Part shown: positions 32,822 through 41,648 of the stretch, piece by piece | How the letters are laid out: the number at the start of each line of letters is the position of its first letter | Numbering within the stretch: the first letter of the stretch is position 1 | NCBI RefSeq assembly: GCF_014203795.1 | Contig: NZ_JACHJU010000002.1 | Span: 620,001 to 684,000, forward strand | Direction of reading: 5' to 3' | DNA from: Streptosporangium album | GTDB lineage: Bacteria > Actinomycetota > Actinomycetes > Streptosporangiales > Streptosporangiaceae | Length of the DNA stretch: 64,000 nt | Notes under the pieces: model-generated | The model's database searches: none | What the model was told of the DNA's origin: nothing | What the model saw: only the letters and a program-made list of their open reading frames with translations | Position numbers and translations under genes: made by a program

Positions 32822-34054
32822 GTGCTCGAGCAGCCGTCCTTTGGTCGTCGGCTCAGGCAACTGAGAACCGAGCGAGGCCTCACGCAGGGTGCTCTCGCCG
32901 GCGACGACATGTCGACCGGGTACCTCTCGCGCCTGGAGTCGGGAGCCCGGCAGCCCACTGAGCGCGCGGTGGCGCACCTGGCCAACCGGCTCGGGATCAG
33001 TCCGGCGGAGTTCGAGGAGCCCACGGCCTCGTCGCTGGCGCAGAGTCTGACCATCGCCACGGGCCTCGACTCGGACGAGACGGGTGGGTTGCTGGCGGAG
33101 GCGCTGAAGACCGCTCGTGGTCAGGACCCCTTTACGCGCTGGCAGGCCGTGTGGCGGGTCGCCGAGTGGAAGCGACGTCACAACGAGCACGCTGATGAGC
33201 GCGTTTACCTCGACGAACTGGTGGAGCTCGGCGATGAGATCGGGCTGCCGGAGCTGCGCGTCAGGGCGTTGGCTCAGCTCGCGCGATGCATGCGGGCGTC
33301 AGGAGAGATCGCGTCGGCCGTCGAGGCCGCCGCAGCCGCCCACCAGCTGGCCCTGGACAGCGAACTGTCCTCCCGCGACATGGCGACGGCCCTACTGGCC
33401 CTGGTGTCCACGGAGGCGGAGGCGGGCCGGCTGCCCGACGCTCGAAGGCACGCCGACGAGCTGGCCGGCCTTGTCGAGGGTCAGTCCGACGCGCTGTGGG
33501 CCGAGGCCATGTGGACAGCGGCCGCCGTCCGGGTCCGTCAGGGCGAGCTCGCCAGCGCGCAGGAGCTGCTCGACCAGGCCCTGGAGCGGTTCGACGGCCG
33601 GGAGAACCTCACCCTGTGGCTGCGGCTGCGGGTGGCCGCGGCCAGGCTTCACCTCCAGAAGATCCCGCCCGAGCCGGACCCTGCCCTGCGATGCGTCAAG
33701 GCGGCCGAGGCCTGCCTTCCGTTCGCCGGAACGCCCGCTCTGAAACAGCAACTGATGTCGCTACAGGCGCACATTGCCGTCCAGGAGGGCCGAGTCACGG
33801 ACGCCCGCGCCCTGCTCGACCAGCTCGGCGGGACTGACCTGCGCATGCACTACCGGGAGCGCGCCGAGCTGGACATCCTCCGAAACCGGCTCCTCCTCCT
33901 CGAGGGCAAGGACGAGGAGGGCATGGCCGGACTCCGGAGGCTCGCCCAGCAGGCCCAGGAGAGCTCCAACATCGACCTCGCCGCGACGATCTGGCGACTC
34001 GCCGCCGAGTCGCTCGTGCAGGCGCGCGACAAGCCTTCGGGCACCAAGAGCTGA
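32822..34054 (+). CDS. XRE-family HTH regulator with TPR-like C-terminus
   Basis: A 410-aa regulator with the same plan as the one at 1110-2402. The HTH is FGRRLRQLRTERGLTQGALA with GYLSRLESGARQPTERAVAH; the rest is a helical repeat array (EIASAVEAAAAAHQLALD, GRLPDARRHADELAGL, GELASAQELLDQALERF). GTG 32822 has GGAGG upstream. No exported peptide gene was found beside it. The upstream region carries the TTGCCA cluster, suggesting autoregulation and control of the divergent DUF4267 gene. Confidence 0.85.
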   Translation: MLEQPSFGRRLRQLRTERGLTQGALAGDDMSTGYLSRLESGARQPTERAVAHLANRLGISPAEFEEPTASSLAQSLTIATGLDSDETGGLLAEALKTARGQDPFTRWQAVWRVAEWKRRHNEHADERVYLDELVELGDEIGLPELRVRALAQLARCMRASGEIASAVEAAAAAHQLALDSELSSRDMATALLALVSTEAEAGRLPDARRHADELAGLVEGQSDALWAEAMWTAAAVRVRQGELASAQELLDQALERFDGRENLTLWLRLRVAAARLHLQKIPPEPDPALRCVKAAEACLPFAGTPALKQQLMSLQAHIAVQEGRVTDARALLDQLGGTDLRMHYRERAELDILRNRLLLLEGKDEEGMAGLRRLAQQAQESSNIDLAATIWRLAAESLVQARDKPSGTKS

Positions 34055-34109
34055 CGCACCCCATAGGGAGTGATCCGTTGTCCCTTTCCGGCTTACTTGG
34101 TCTGCATCC

Positions 34110-35894
34110 TCAGGCGGGCGTCTCGCGCCAGCGGTTGGTGATGGGCAGGCGGCGGTCGCGGCCGAAGTTCTTGAGGGTGATCTTCGGGCCCGGGGGATAC
34201 TGGCGGCGCTTGTACTCGGCGAGGTCGACCAGGCGGATGACGCGGGCGACCAGGGCGGGGTCGTGGCCGGCGGCGATCAGCTCGGCGGAGCCCATGTCCT
34301 TTTCGACGTAGTCGTCCAGCAGGCGGTCCAGCACGTCATACTCCGGCAGGGAGTCGGTGTCGCGCTGGTCGGGGCGGAGCTCGGCGCTGGGCTCCTTCTC
34401 GATGGAGTTCTCCGGGATCGGCGGCACCGTGAAGCCGTGCAGGAACGCGCCCGAGATGCCCGCCTGGGCGTTGCGCCAGCGCGACAGCCTCCACACCTCG
34501 GTCTTCAGCACGTCCTTGATGGGGGCGAAACCGCCCGCGGAGTCGCCGTAGAGGGTGGAGTAGCCGGTGGCCAGCTCGCTCTTGTTGCCGGTGGTGAGCA
34601 CCAGGTGGCCGTGCTGGTTGGACAGTCCCATCAGGATCATGCCGCGCACCCGGGCCTGGAGGTTCTCCGCGGCCAGGCCGGACAGCTCGATCTCCTTCTC
34701 GAAGCCGTCCACGATGTCGGCGATCGGCACGACCCGGGCGTTGATCCCCTGCCGGCGGACCAGCTCCCAGGCGTCCTCCAGAGAGTGCTCCGAGGAGTAG
34801 GGCGAGGGCATCATGACCACGTGCACCCGGTCGGGGCCGATCGCGTCGGAGGCGATCGCCGCGGTCAGGGCCGAGTCGATCCCGCCGGACAGGCCCAGGA
34901 TGACCGAATCGAAGCCGTTCTTGGCCACGTAGTCGCGGACCGCGAGGACCAGTGCCGAGTAGATCTCGGCGCTGTCGTCGAGGTGCGGGGCGATCGACGG
35001 GGGCTCCGGAGCGTACGGCTCGACGGGGAAGGCCGACAGCTCGATCCGCTCCACCGTGATGACGGTCCCGTCCCCGGCGTCCACCTGGAAGGTGCCCAGC
35101 CCGCCGAACCTGGCCTCGGGCAGCTCCAGGTCGGTGATCAGCAGCTCCTCGGCGAACTGCGCGGCCCGCGCGACCAGCTCGCCGGAGGCCGAGACGATGA
35201 TCGAGTCGCCGTCGAATACCAGCTCGTCCTGGCCGCCCACCTGGTTGACGTAGGCGAGGGCGCAGCCCGCCTCCCGTGCCCGGCGGGAGACGAGTGCGAG
35301 CCGCACGTCGTCCTTCTCCTTCTCGTACGGCGAGGCGTTCGGCACCACCAGCAGCCCGGCTCCCGCCTCGGCCACCACCGCGACCGGCCCGCCCTCCTGC
35401 CACAGGTCCTCGCAGACCGCGATCGCCACGTCGACCCCGTGCAGCCGGAAGACGGGCAGCCGGTCCCCGCGCACGAAGTAGCGGTATTCGTCGAAGACGC
35501 CGTAGTTCTGCAGGTGGTGCTTGGCGGTCTTGGTGACCACCTGGCCCCGGTGGAGCAGCGCGGCCGCGTCGAGCGGGGAGCCCTTGGGCTGCCCCACGCG
35601 CGGCGCCAGGTCCGCCCGGTCCACGTAGCCGACGATCACCGGGATCTCACCGAGTCCCTCGTCGGCCAGCCGCCGGGCGAGGGCCCCGACCGCGGTGATG
35701 GAGGCTTCCACGAATGAGCTGCGCAGCACCAGATCCTCGACCGGATACCCGGTCAGGAACATCTCGGTGAACACCACCAGATGCGCGCCGCGGTCGGCGG
35801 CGCGCCGGGTCCACTGGATGAGCTTGTCGGTGTTTGCCGCCAGGTCGCCGACTACGGGATCGGTCTGGGCCAGAGCGATACGGAGTTGAGCCAC
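34110..35894 (-). CDS. nadE: Glutamine-dependent NAD+ synthetase
   Basis: A 594-aa two-domain enzyme converting nicotinate adenine dinucleotide to NAD+ with glutamine as nitrogen donor. The N-terminal nitrilase-like glutaminase has the Glu-Lys-Cys triad regions VVFTEMFLTGYP, KTAKHHLQNYGVF and VAICEDLWQEGG. The C-terminal synthetase has the PP-loop ILGLSGGIDSALTAAIAS and TTGNKSELATGY. GTG 35894 gives the family start (V/M-AQLRIALAQ) with GGGTGG upstream; GTG 35903 is an alternative. Monocistronic. Confidence 0.95.
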   Translation of the reverse strand: MAQLRIALAQTDPVVGDLAANTDKLIQWTRRAADRGAHLVVFTEMFLTGYPVEDLVLRSSFVEASITAVGALARRLADEGLGEIPVIVGYVDRADLAPRVGQPKGSPLDAAALLHRGQVVTKTAKHHLQNYGVFDEYRYFVRGDRLPVFRLHGVDVAIAVCEDLWQEGGPVAVVAEAGAGLLVVPNASPYEKEKDDVRLALVSRRAREAGCALAYVNQVGGQDELVFDGDSIIVSASGELVARAAQFAEELLITDLELPEARFGGLGTFQVDAGDGTVITVERIELSAFPVEPYAPEPPSIAPHLDDSAEIYSALVLAVRDYVAKNGFDSVILGLSGGIDSALTAAIASDAIGPDRVHVVMMPSPYSSEHSLEDAWELVRRQGINARVVPIADIVDGFEKEIELSGLAAENLQARVRGMILMGLSNQHGHLVLTTGNKSELATGYSTLYGDSAGGFAPIKDVLKTEVWRLSRWRNAQAGISGAFLHGFTVPPIPENSIEKEPSAELRPDQRDTDSLPEYDVLDRLLDDYVEKDMGSAELIAAGHDPALVARVIRLVDLAEYKRRQYPPGPKITLKNFGRDRRLPITNRWRETPA

Positions 35895-35980
35895 GTGCTC
35901 CACCCTATTCCCGTCGATGAACAGGCACTCTCACGGGTGATCGCCGATCCGGCGGGTCAGCACCTCGATATCGCGTGCGG

Positions 35981-36583
35981 TCAGGATCCGGCCGGATCGC
36001 GGTCTGCCCGGACATTCGACGCCGGCCAGTGCCTCAGCGTGCCGTCGAGAGCGACGATGATCTTGTCCCAAGACGCCTGGAGGTCGCGCGGGTGCGCGAA
36101 CCCCCCGGCGGCCTCGATGCTGGTGAACCCGTGAAAGGTGCTGCGCAGCAGGCGCACCGCGTCGGTCAGGTCCGGTTCGGCCAGGCCGTACGCGCGCAGC
36201 AGCGAGGAGGTGGTCTCGTTGCCCCGCAGGGTCGCCGCGGACTCGGCGACGACGGCGGGGTCGAGCCGGACCTGGGTCGCCGCGTATCGGCCGGGGTGGG
36301 CCAGAGCGAACTCCCGATAGGCGCCGGCGAATGCGGCCAGGGCGTCCTTGCCGGACCGGCCCGCTATCGCCGAGGTGACGCGGTCGGCGAGTTCGCCCGC
36401 CGCCCGCAACGCGACCCGGTTCCGGAGATCCTGGACGTTCTTGACGTGGGAGTAGAGGCTCGCGTCCGCGACTCCGAAGCTCCGCGCCAGCGCGGAGATC
36501 GTGACGTTCTCGAACCCGACGGCGTCCGCCAGGTCCGCGGCCGCCTCCGTCACGCGGTCAGCCGTCAAACCCGCACGAGCCAT
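35981..36583 (-). CDS. TetR-family regulator with WHG-type C-terminal domain
   Basis: A 200-aa regulator. The HTH is TADRVTEAAADLADAVGFENV with SALARSFGVADASLYSHVKN; the C-terminal part contains STFHGFTSIEAAGGF, typical of the TetR_C WHG class. A perfect dyad CCTAGA-GCA-TCTAGG lies 45 bp upstream and is a likely autoregulatory operator. The region on the other side is pseudogene wreckage, so its original target may be gone. The terpene operon starts further upstream on the same strand. Confidence 0.85.
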   Translation of the reverse strand: MARAGLTADRVTEAAADLADAVGFENVTISALARSFGVADASLYSHVKNVQDLRNRVALRAAGELADRVTSAIAGRSGKDALAAFAGAYREFALAHPGRYAATQVRLDPAVVAESAATLRGNETTSSLLRAYGLAEPDLTDAVRLLRSTFHGFTSIEAAGGFAHPRDLQASWDKIIVALDGTLRHWPASNVRADRDPAGS

Positions 36584-36627
36584 GCGACACCTCCATCAGA
36601 ACGGACCTTGGCTTTCCCGGTCATAGA

Positions 36628-36642
36628 CCTAGAGCATCTAGG
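36628..36642. promoter_or_regulatory. TetR operator candidate CCTAGA-GCA-TCTAGG
   Basis: A perfect 6-bp dyad with a 3-bp spacer, 45 bp upstream of the TetR start at 36583. CTAG is rare in high-GC actinobacterial DNA, which makes the double occurrence notable. Confidence 0.6.
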
Positions 36643-36702
36643 TTTCACGGCGCAAGCCGACACGGGCGAGGGACAGGGTGCACCGATCGGCCGGGGCCGG
36701 TC

Positions 36703-37195
36703 TCAGGCCCGGCCGGCCGGGATCGGCAGGACGGCCTCCACCAGTGTGCCGCCGCCGGGGGCCTCACCGATCACGCACGTCCCGCCGAGTTCGGCGGCGC
36801 GCTCGCGCATGGACAGCAGGCCCACGCCGGAACGCGACCCCGCCGACAGCCCGTGGGCGGGTCCAGGTGGGCGGCCTGCGACAGCATGTCGGACTCCGGC
36901 CGCTGCAGGGTGGCACCGAGGTCGAGGCCGAGCTCGTCGCGGAGCACCGTCCTGGCCCGCGCCGGGGCGCGCCGCAGCCGCGACACGTATCCCTGGATGG
37001 TCGACAGCGCCTGGGCGGGAGGTTCGCCCGGCCAGAGCTCGTCGATGAGCATGCTTGCCGGGACGGCGCGACCACCCGCTACGAGAAGCCGGGCCGGCAC
37101 CGCCATCTGGCGTTGACCGCCGAGGTCGAGCGCCACGCCGCCGTGACACGCCTGGAACGGTCCTAAGGCACGAAATGTCAGTATTTCAGGGGCAA
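36703..37195 (-). pseudogene. Composite relic: SARP regulator head and tail joined to sensor-kinase C-terminus
   Basis: Reading leftward, the first frame gives LTFRALGPFQACHGGVALDL, then SMLIDELWPGEPPAQALSTI and QGYVSRLRRA, the winged-helix DNA-binding domain of a SARP/AfsR-type regulator. It jumps directly to ARTVLRDELGLDLGATLQ, the end of a BTAD domain, skipping most of it. Near 36850 the frame changes and reads SGVGLLSMRERAAELGGTCV then GTLVEAVLPI to the stop at 36703, the last ~35 residues of a NarL-type kinase HATPase. Two deletions fused three gene pieces. No function is likely. Confidence 0.65.
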
Positions 37196-37537
37196 GCGTA
37201 GAGCCACCTGGTCGTACGTCATACGGCAATTCCCGCCATCGTTCGCAAGCTGTAAGAGATCAACAGCCGTCAGATTTTCACATCCACAGCGAGCGACGGA
37301 TCGGAAACACCCTGCCCAGGCCCTCGGCCTTCTCCGCCCTGCTCAGAAGGACCGTAACGGGCGCGGACCGCAGACCGATCAACAAGCGTTCAACGCGGGA
37401 CCGACGCCGTACGGCGTCGCAGCGCCGGACCGAGCGCGAGCAGGCCCGCCGCCGCTTCGGCCGCGAGGTCGTCTACCGCCGCACCCCGGTGGGCGACTCC
37501 CTGATCTGTGCGTCCTGACAGGCCGGTGGCGACGCGG
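37196..37537. other. Intergenic region with short coding-like relic
   Basis: No intact gene is visible. A perfect 16-bp palindrome GACGCCGTACGGCGTC lies at 37403-37418. Downstream, the plus strand reads QARRRFGREVVYRRTPVGDS to a TGA just before 37520, which looks coding-like but lacks a start and a known family. It separates the SARP/kinase relic from the end of the terpene synthase operon and may be further decayed sequence. Confidence 0.35.
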
Positions 37538-38593
37538 TCACGCCATGCCGTACCTGCTGGACTCCAGGAGCCATTCCAGCTGCGCCCTGGGAGCCGCGAG
37601 AAACGCGCACGCCACCTTGCTGAGGTCTCTGGCCTGCGCCGCCGGAAGCCCGAACCGGTCGAACATCTCCGGCAGCCGCATGGCGGCGGTCCGCAGATCG
37701 TCGGCGCGTTCGGCGATCCGGTCGTTCACCCACGCGACGGCGCCGGCGTCCGAGAGCCCGAACGCGGCCGCGGCGACCGTCACGTAGTTGTGCACGTCCC
37801 CGTTCGCGCGCTCCTTCGGATACGACGCCACGTCGTTGCACCACGCGGTCACGTCGTTGCAGGCGTCCACCAGCGTCCGCCAGGTCGTGCTCTCCCGCAG
37901 CGCCGGCGGCACCTCCACCCCCAGGCACGGTTCCACGAGGTCGAACAGGTAGGGCCCGGCCGTTCCCCGCCGGAGCGCCGGATACTCCTCGGCCGAGGGC
38001 ACCCGGCCGGCGCGCCTGTTGTCCGCCTCGCTACGGCAGGCCGCCCCCTGCTCGCGCAGTCCCCGGGCGAACCGCTCCCGCCAGTGCGTGCTCATCCGCT
38101 CGGCGGTGAGACGCCAGAGATCCTGGAAGGCCACCTCGACCGGCGTGCCGGCCGTCGCCCGGACCGGCGGGACGGCCTCCCTCCGGGACGGTACGGCGCA
38201 CGCCAGCCGCCCGAGGCGGGTGAAGGCGGCCTCCACGATCTCGGCCGCGCACCCGGCGGGCTTCTCGTCCCACTCGTCGTCGAAGTGGAACAGCCAGGTC
38301 AGCCACTTGGCGAACAGCAGCGCCGCGTCCATGCCGAATCCCGCGAGGGCGCGCCCGGCCATCCGCTCGAACCTCGCCCCCTCGGGCAGCTCCAGGCCGA
38401 CCTCGCGGGCCCATCCGGCGAGGGAGACCTCGATCCGGTCGACGGAGGGGTGCATGCGGCACGGTGCGGCCATCGCGGGGATCCGGTCGACGAGAGGCAG
38501 CAGCAGCGCCGCGGCCACCGCGTCCGTCCTCTTCCGCGGTGGCCGGGTTCTCGTCTCGTCCGCTGTTCTGATGGTCGTATCGGCGAGCATCAC
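37538..38593 (-). CDS. Class I terpene synthase
   Basis: A 351-aa cyclase of the bacterial sesqui/diterpene synthase fold. The first metal motif is FHFDDEWDE (Asp105, Asp106, Asp109); the NSE triad is CNDVASYPKE with Asn253, Ser257 and Glu261. PYLFDLVEPCLGVEVP lies in the G-helix region and ESSRYGMA closes the protein. All Mg-pyrophosphate ligands expected for ionisation are present, so it is probably active; the product cannot be predicted. The GTG start at 38593 overlaps the stop of the EF-hand gene, so it is translated third in the operon. No prenyltransferase or P450 is adjacent. Confidence 0.88.
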   Translation of the reverse strand: MMLADTTIRTADETRTRPPRKRTDAVAAALLLPLVDRIPAMAAPCRMHPSVDRIEVSLAGWAREVGLELPEGARFERMAGRALAGFGMDAALLFAKWLTWLFHFDDEWDEKPAGCAAEIVEAAFTRLGRLACAVPSRREAVPPVRATAGTPVEVAFQDLWRLTAERMSTHWRERFARGLREQGAACRSEADNRRAGRVPSAEEYPALRRGTAGPYLFDLVEPCLGVEVPPALRESTTWRTLVDACNDVTAWCNDVASYPKERANGDVHNYVTVAAAAFGLSDAGAVAWVNDRIAERADDLRTAAMRLPEMFDRFGLPAAQARDLSKVACAFLAAPRAQLEWLLESSRYGMA

Positions 38594-39132
38594 TACAGCG
38601 GACCGAACAGCCAGTTACCGGCCGCGTGCGGGTCGGCGCTCGTGTAGTACTGCCGGACGGCCTCGACCAGCTCGCCGACCGGGATGATCCCGTCGTAGTC
38701 CCGGTCGAGCCGGTCGAAGGCGGCGTCCACGTCGTCGTGCGCCGTGCCGAAGGCGGTCAGCATGACCCGGAACCCGGCGGGCCTGACAGCACCGTCCCCG
38801 TCGTCGTCGCACAGCGCCGCGATCGCCTCCGCCACCGGCCGCAACACCGCGTCGAACCGGTCGCCCTCGACGAACGCCGAGATCATGGCGGAGCGGAACT
38901 CCTTCGGGGAGATCGCGCCCTCGGCGTCGACCCCCGCAGACAGGGTCTGCCAGAGCGACTCGAACCCGCCGGTGAGCCTGCTGCCGGTGGGCGAGGTCGG
39001 TGACTCGCCGAAGCCGATCAGGATCCGGGCTCCGAGCCCGAGCAGGTCGTCGCGTTCGATCTTCCCGTTGCCGTTCACGTCCATATGCGCGAAAGCGCGG
39101 TCCAGTTTGTGATGGAGAAGCTCTGTGCTCAT
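38593..39132 (-). CDS. EF-hand calcium-binding protein (calerythrin-like)
   Basis: A 179-aa protein with the four-EF-hand plan of bacterial calerythrin/sarcoplasmic calcium-binding proteins. Loop 1 is DVNGNGKIERDD (18-29), canonical. Loop 2 near 65-78 is degenerate. Loop 3 is DDDGDGAVRPAG (109-120), with Gly instead of Glu at position 12. Loop 4 is DRDYDGIIPVGE (143-154), canonical. It has no signal peptide, so it senses or buffers cytosolic calcium. It is sandwiched between two terpene synthase-family genes with a 34-bp gap upstream and a stop/start overlap downstream, implying a shared job. Confidence 0.9.
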   Translation of the reverse strand: MSTELLHHKLDRAFAHMDVNGNGKIERDDLLGLGARILIGFGESPTSPTGSRLTGGFESLWQTLSAGVDAEGAISPKEFRSAMISAFVEGDRFDAVLRPVAEAIAALCDDDGDGAVRPAGFRVMLTAFGTAHDDVDAAFDRLDRDYDGIIPVGELVEAVRQYYTSADPHAAGNWLFGPL

Positions 39133-39166
39133 CGTGACCCCCGTGTTACGTCGCGGACTCAGACGG

Positions 39167-40054
39167 TTACCGCAAGTGACGATAGCGGGATGATTCCAGA
39201 AGCCACTCCAAGTAAGCCCTGGGAATGGTCAAGAAAGCACAGGCCACCTGGATCACCTCGCGGGAGGCGGCGAGGCCGAGGCCGTGCCGTTCCAGGACCG
39301 GGGGGATCGCGCGGGCGGCGGCCCACAACTCCTCCATCCGGGCCACCAGGCGGTCGATCACCCACCGCTCGGCCGCCTCGCCGCGCAGGCTCGGCGAGGC
39401 CGAGGCCGACGTCACGTAGCCACTCCCGGTGACCAGGTCGTGGCACCAGGCGGCCACGTCGCCGCTCGCATCGAGGACCGCCCGCCACTGGGCGCTCTCC
39501 CGGACCGGTGCGGGCACCTCGACCCCCGTACAGGGCTCCACCAGGTCGAACAGGTAGGAGCCGAACCCGGCCCTGCCCAGGGCCGGGTAGTCCTCGACCG
39601 GCGGTGTCCGGGGGTCGAGCAGCGCCGCGTGCTGGGCGGCCAGCCCGGCCAGGAAGCGCTCACGCCATCCGCCGCCCATCCCGGGCGCGCAGGTCCGCCA
39701 CAGGTCGGCGAAGGCCCGTTCCAGCGGCGGCCCGGGCTCGCCGCCCGCGGCCACGGCGATCACCCCGGCGGACGCCGAGGGCTCCTCGCGGAGGTGGGAC
39801 GTCCAGGTCAGCCAGCGCGCGAACAGCGTGGCCGTGGCTGTGCCGTACCGGGCGAACGCCCGCCCGGCCAGCAGATGGGCGCCCGCCCCGGGGGCGGTGC
39901 CCAGGCCGACCTCGCGTGACCAGTCGATGACCGCGGCCTCGATCTGGTACATCGACGGGTGAACCGGGCACGGGGCCCTCATCGCCGCCAGCCGCTCGCT
40001 GAGCGAGATCGGCGGACCTGTCCCGCTTGGTGATCTGTCACGTTCGGTGCGCAT
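39167..40054 (-). CDS. Terpene synthase-fold protein lacking catalytic motifs (pseudoenzyme)
   Basis: A 295-aa paralogue of the synthase at 37538-38593. Shared blocks include WRERF, EDYPALGR, SYLFDLVEPCTGVEVP, AWCHD, ACAFLTIPRAYLEWLLESS. At the first metal site DDEWD is replaced by REEPS (Arg89, Glu90, Ser93). At the NSE triad Asn, Ser and Glu become His205, Thr209 and Tyr213, and about 30 residues after the first motif are missing. It cannot bind the Mg cluster in the normal way. The frame is intact and coding quality good, so it is likely a functional non-catalytic partner rather than a pseudogene. It is first in the operon. Confidence 0.82.
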   Translation of the reverse strand: MRTERDRSPSGTGPPISLSERLAAMRAPCPVHPSMYQIEAAVIDWSREVGLGTAPGAGAHLLAGRAFARYGTATATLFARWLTWTSHLREEPSASAGVIAVAAGGEPGPPLERAFADLWRTCAPGMGGGWRERFLAGLAAQHAALLDPRTPPVEDYPALGRAGFGSYLFDLVEPCTGVEVPAPVRESAQWRAVLDASGDVAAWCHDLVTGSGYVTSASASPSLRGEAAERWVIDRLVARMEELWAAARAIPPVLERHGLGLAASREVIQVACAFLTIPRAYLEWLLESSRYRHLR

Positions 40055-40194
40055 CGTCTCTTCCCCCCGGACAGCACGTCAGCCACTCCGGCGCACACTG
40101 TAAGAGGGGACGGCGCGAGGAATGCGGAGGCGCGACGGGGGCAGGTCATGGGCGGGTTAGAGGGGGCCGATGCGGCATCTCACCGCGCTTCCTC

Positions 40195-40210
40195 GTAACG
40201 TGTGCGAAAC
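40195..40210 (+). promoter_or_regulatory. GlnR-box-like site GTAAC-N6-GAAAC upstream of glnA2
   Basis: GTAAC at 40195-40199 and GAAAC at 40206-40210 match the a-b half-sites (GTNAC-N6-GAAAC) described for GlnR in Streptomyces. The site ends 71 bp before the glnA2 start and also lies upstream of the divergent terpene operon. A second a-b pair expected in strong sites is not evident. Confidence 0.55.
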
Positions 40211-40281
40211 ACGGAGCGGGCAGACTGGGAGAAGACCAGGCGTGTCGCACCGCGTCGGTGTCGGAAGTGAAGGAGAAGGCC

Positions 40282-41643
40282 TTGGACCGCCAGCAGGAGT
40301 TCGTTCTCCGCACCCTTGAGGAGCGCGACATCCGGTTCATCCGGCTCTGGTTCACCGACGTGCTCGGGTTCCTCAAGTCGGTGGCGATCGCCCCCGCCGA
40401 GCTCGAAGGGGCCTTCGCCGAGGGCATCGGCTTCGACGGTTCGGCGATCGAGGGCTTCGCCCGGGTCTACGAGTCGGACATGCTGGCCAAGCCGGACCCG
40501 TCGACGTTCCAGATCCTGCCCTGGCGCAGCGAGACGCCGGGCGCGGCCAGGATGTTCTGCGACATCCTCATGCCGGACGGCTCGCCCTCGCACGCCGACC
40601 CGCGCTGGGTGCTCAAGCGCACCCTGGCCAGGGCCTCCGACATGGGGTTCAGCTTCTACACCCACCCCGAGGTCGAGTTCTTCCTGCTGAAGAACCGGCC
40701 CGAGCGCGGTGCGCGCCCCGAGCCGATCGACGACGGCGGCTACTTCGACCACACCCCGCACAGTTCGGGTCACGACTTCCGGCGCAACGCGATCATGATG
40801 CTGGAGTCGATGGGGATCTCGGTCGAATACAGCCACCACGAGGGCGGTCCCGGTCAGCAGGAGATCGACCTGCGCTACGCCGACGCGCTCACCACCGCCG
40901 ACAACATCATGACCTTCCGCCTGGTCATGAAGGAGGTCGCGCTGGAGCAGGGCATCTGGGCGAGCTTCATGCCCAAGCCCTTCACCGAGCACCCCGGCTC
41001 CGGCATGCACACCCACATGTCGCTGTTCGAGGGTGACCGCAACGCCTTCTACGAGCCCGGCGCGGACTACCAGCTCTCCAAGGTCGGCCGCTCCTTCATC
41101 GGCGGCCTGCTCAGGCACGCCGCCGAGATCACCGCGGTCTGTAACCAGTGGGTGAACTCCTACAAGCGCCTCTGGGGCGGGGCCGAGGCGATCGCCGGGG
41201 CCGGCGGCGAGGCCCCCAGCTACGTCTCCTGGGGCCACAACAACCGCTCGGCCCTGGTCCGGGTGCCGATGTACAAGCCGCACAAGAGCGGCTCCACCCG
41301 CATCGAGTTCCGCTCGCTCGACTCGGCCTGCAACCCCTACCTCGCCTTCGCGGTGATCCTGGCCGCGGGCCTGAAGGGCATCGAGGAGGGCTACGAGATG
41401 CCCCCCGGCGCCGAGGACGACGTCTGGGCGCTGACCTCCGTCGAGCGCCGCGCGCTGGGCATCCAGCCGCTGCCCCAGTCGCTGGACGAGGCCATCGCGG
41501 TCATGGAGCGCAGCGAGCTGGTCGCCGAGACCCTCGGGGAGCACGTCTTCGACTACTTCCTGCGCAACAAGCGGAGCGAGTGGAACGAATACCGCCGCCA
41601 GGTCACCGAATTCGAGCTAGGCCGGTATCTTCCTGTGCTGTAG
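40282..41643 (+). CDS. glnA2: Glutamine synthetase-like protein GlnA2
   Basis: A 453-aa class I GS-fold ligase. It matches mycobacterial GlnA2 along its length: DRQQEFVLRTLEERDIRFIR at the start, PEVEFFLLK, GPGQQEIDLRYADAL, GSGMHTHMSLFEG, RSALVRVPMYKPHKSGSTR and FDYFLRNKRSEWNEYR at the end. The adenylylation-site segment of true GlnA (NLYxLPPEE) is replaced by GYEMPPGAEDDVW, so it should not be GlnE-regulated. In Streptomyces, GlnA2 acts as a gamma-glutamylpolyamine synthetase. TTG 40282 is chosen because GAAGGAG precedes it and the product then begins as GlnA2 does. A GlnR-like box lies upstream. Confidence 0.92.
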   Translation: MDRQQEFVLRTLEERDIRFIRLWFTDVLGFLKSVAIAPAELEGAFAEGIGFDGSAIEGFARVYESDMLAKPDPSTFQILPWRSETPGAARMFCDILMPDGSPSHADPRWVLKRTLARASDMGFSFYTHPEVEFFLLKNRPERGARPEPIDDGGYFDHTPHSSGHDFRRNAIMMLESMGISVEYSHHEGGPGQQEIDLRYADALTTADNIMTFRLVMKEVALEQGIWASFMPKPFTEHPGSGMHTHMSLFEGDRNAFYEPGADYQLSKVGRSFIGGLLRHAAEITAVCNQWVNSYKRLWGGAEAIAGAGGEAPSYVSWGHNNRSALVRVPMYKPHKSGSTRIEFRSLDSACNPYLAFAVILAAGLKGIEEGYEMPPGAEDDVWALTSVERRALGIQPLPQSLDEAIAVMERSELVAETLGEHVFDYFLRNKRSEWNEYRRQVTEFELGRYLPVL

Positions 41644-41648
41644 GAGGT

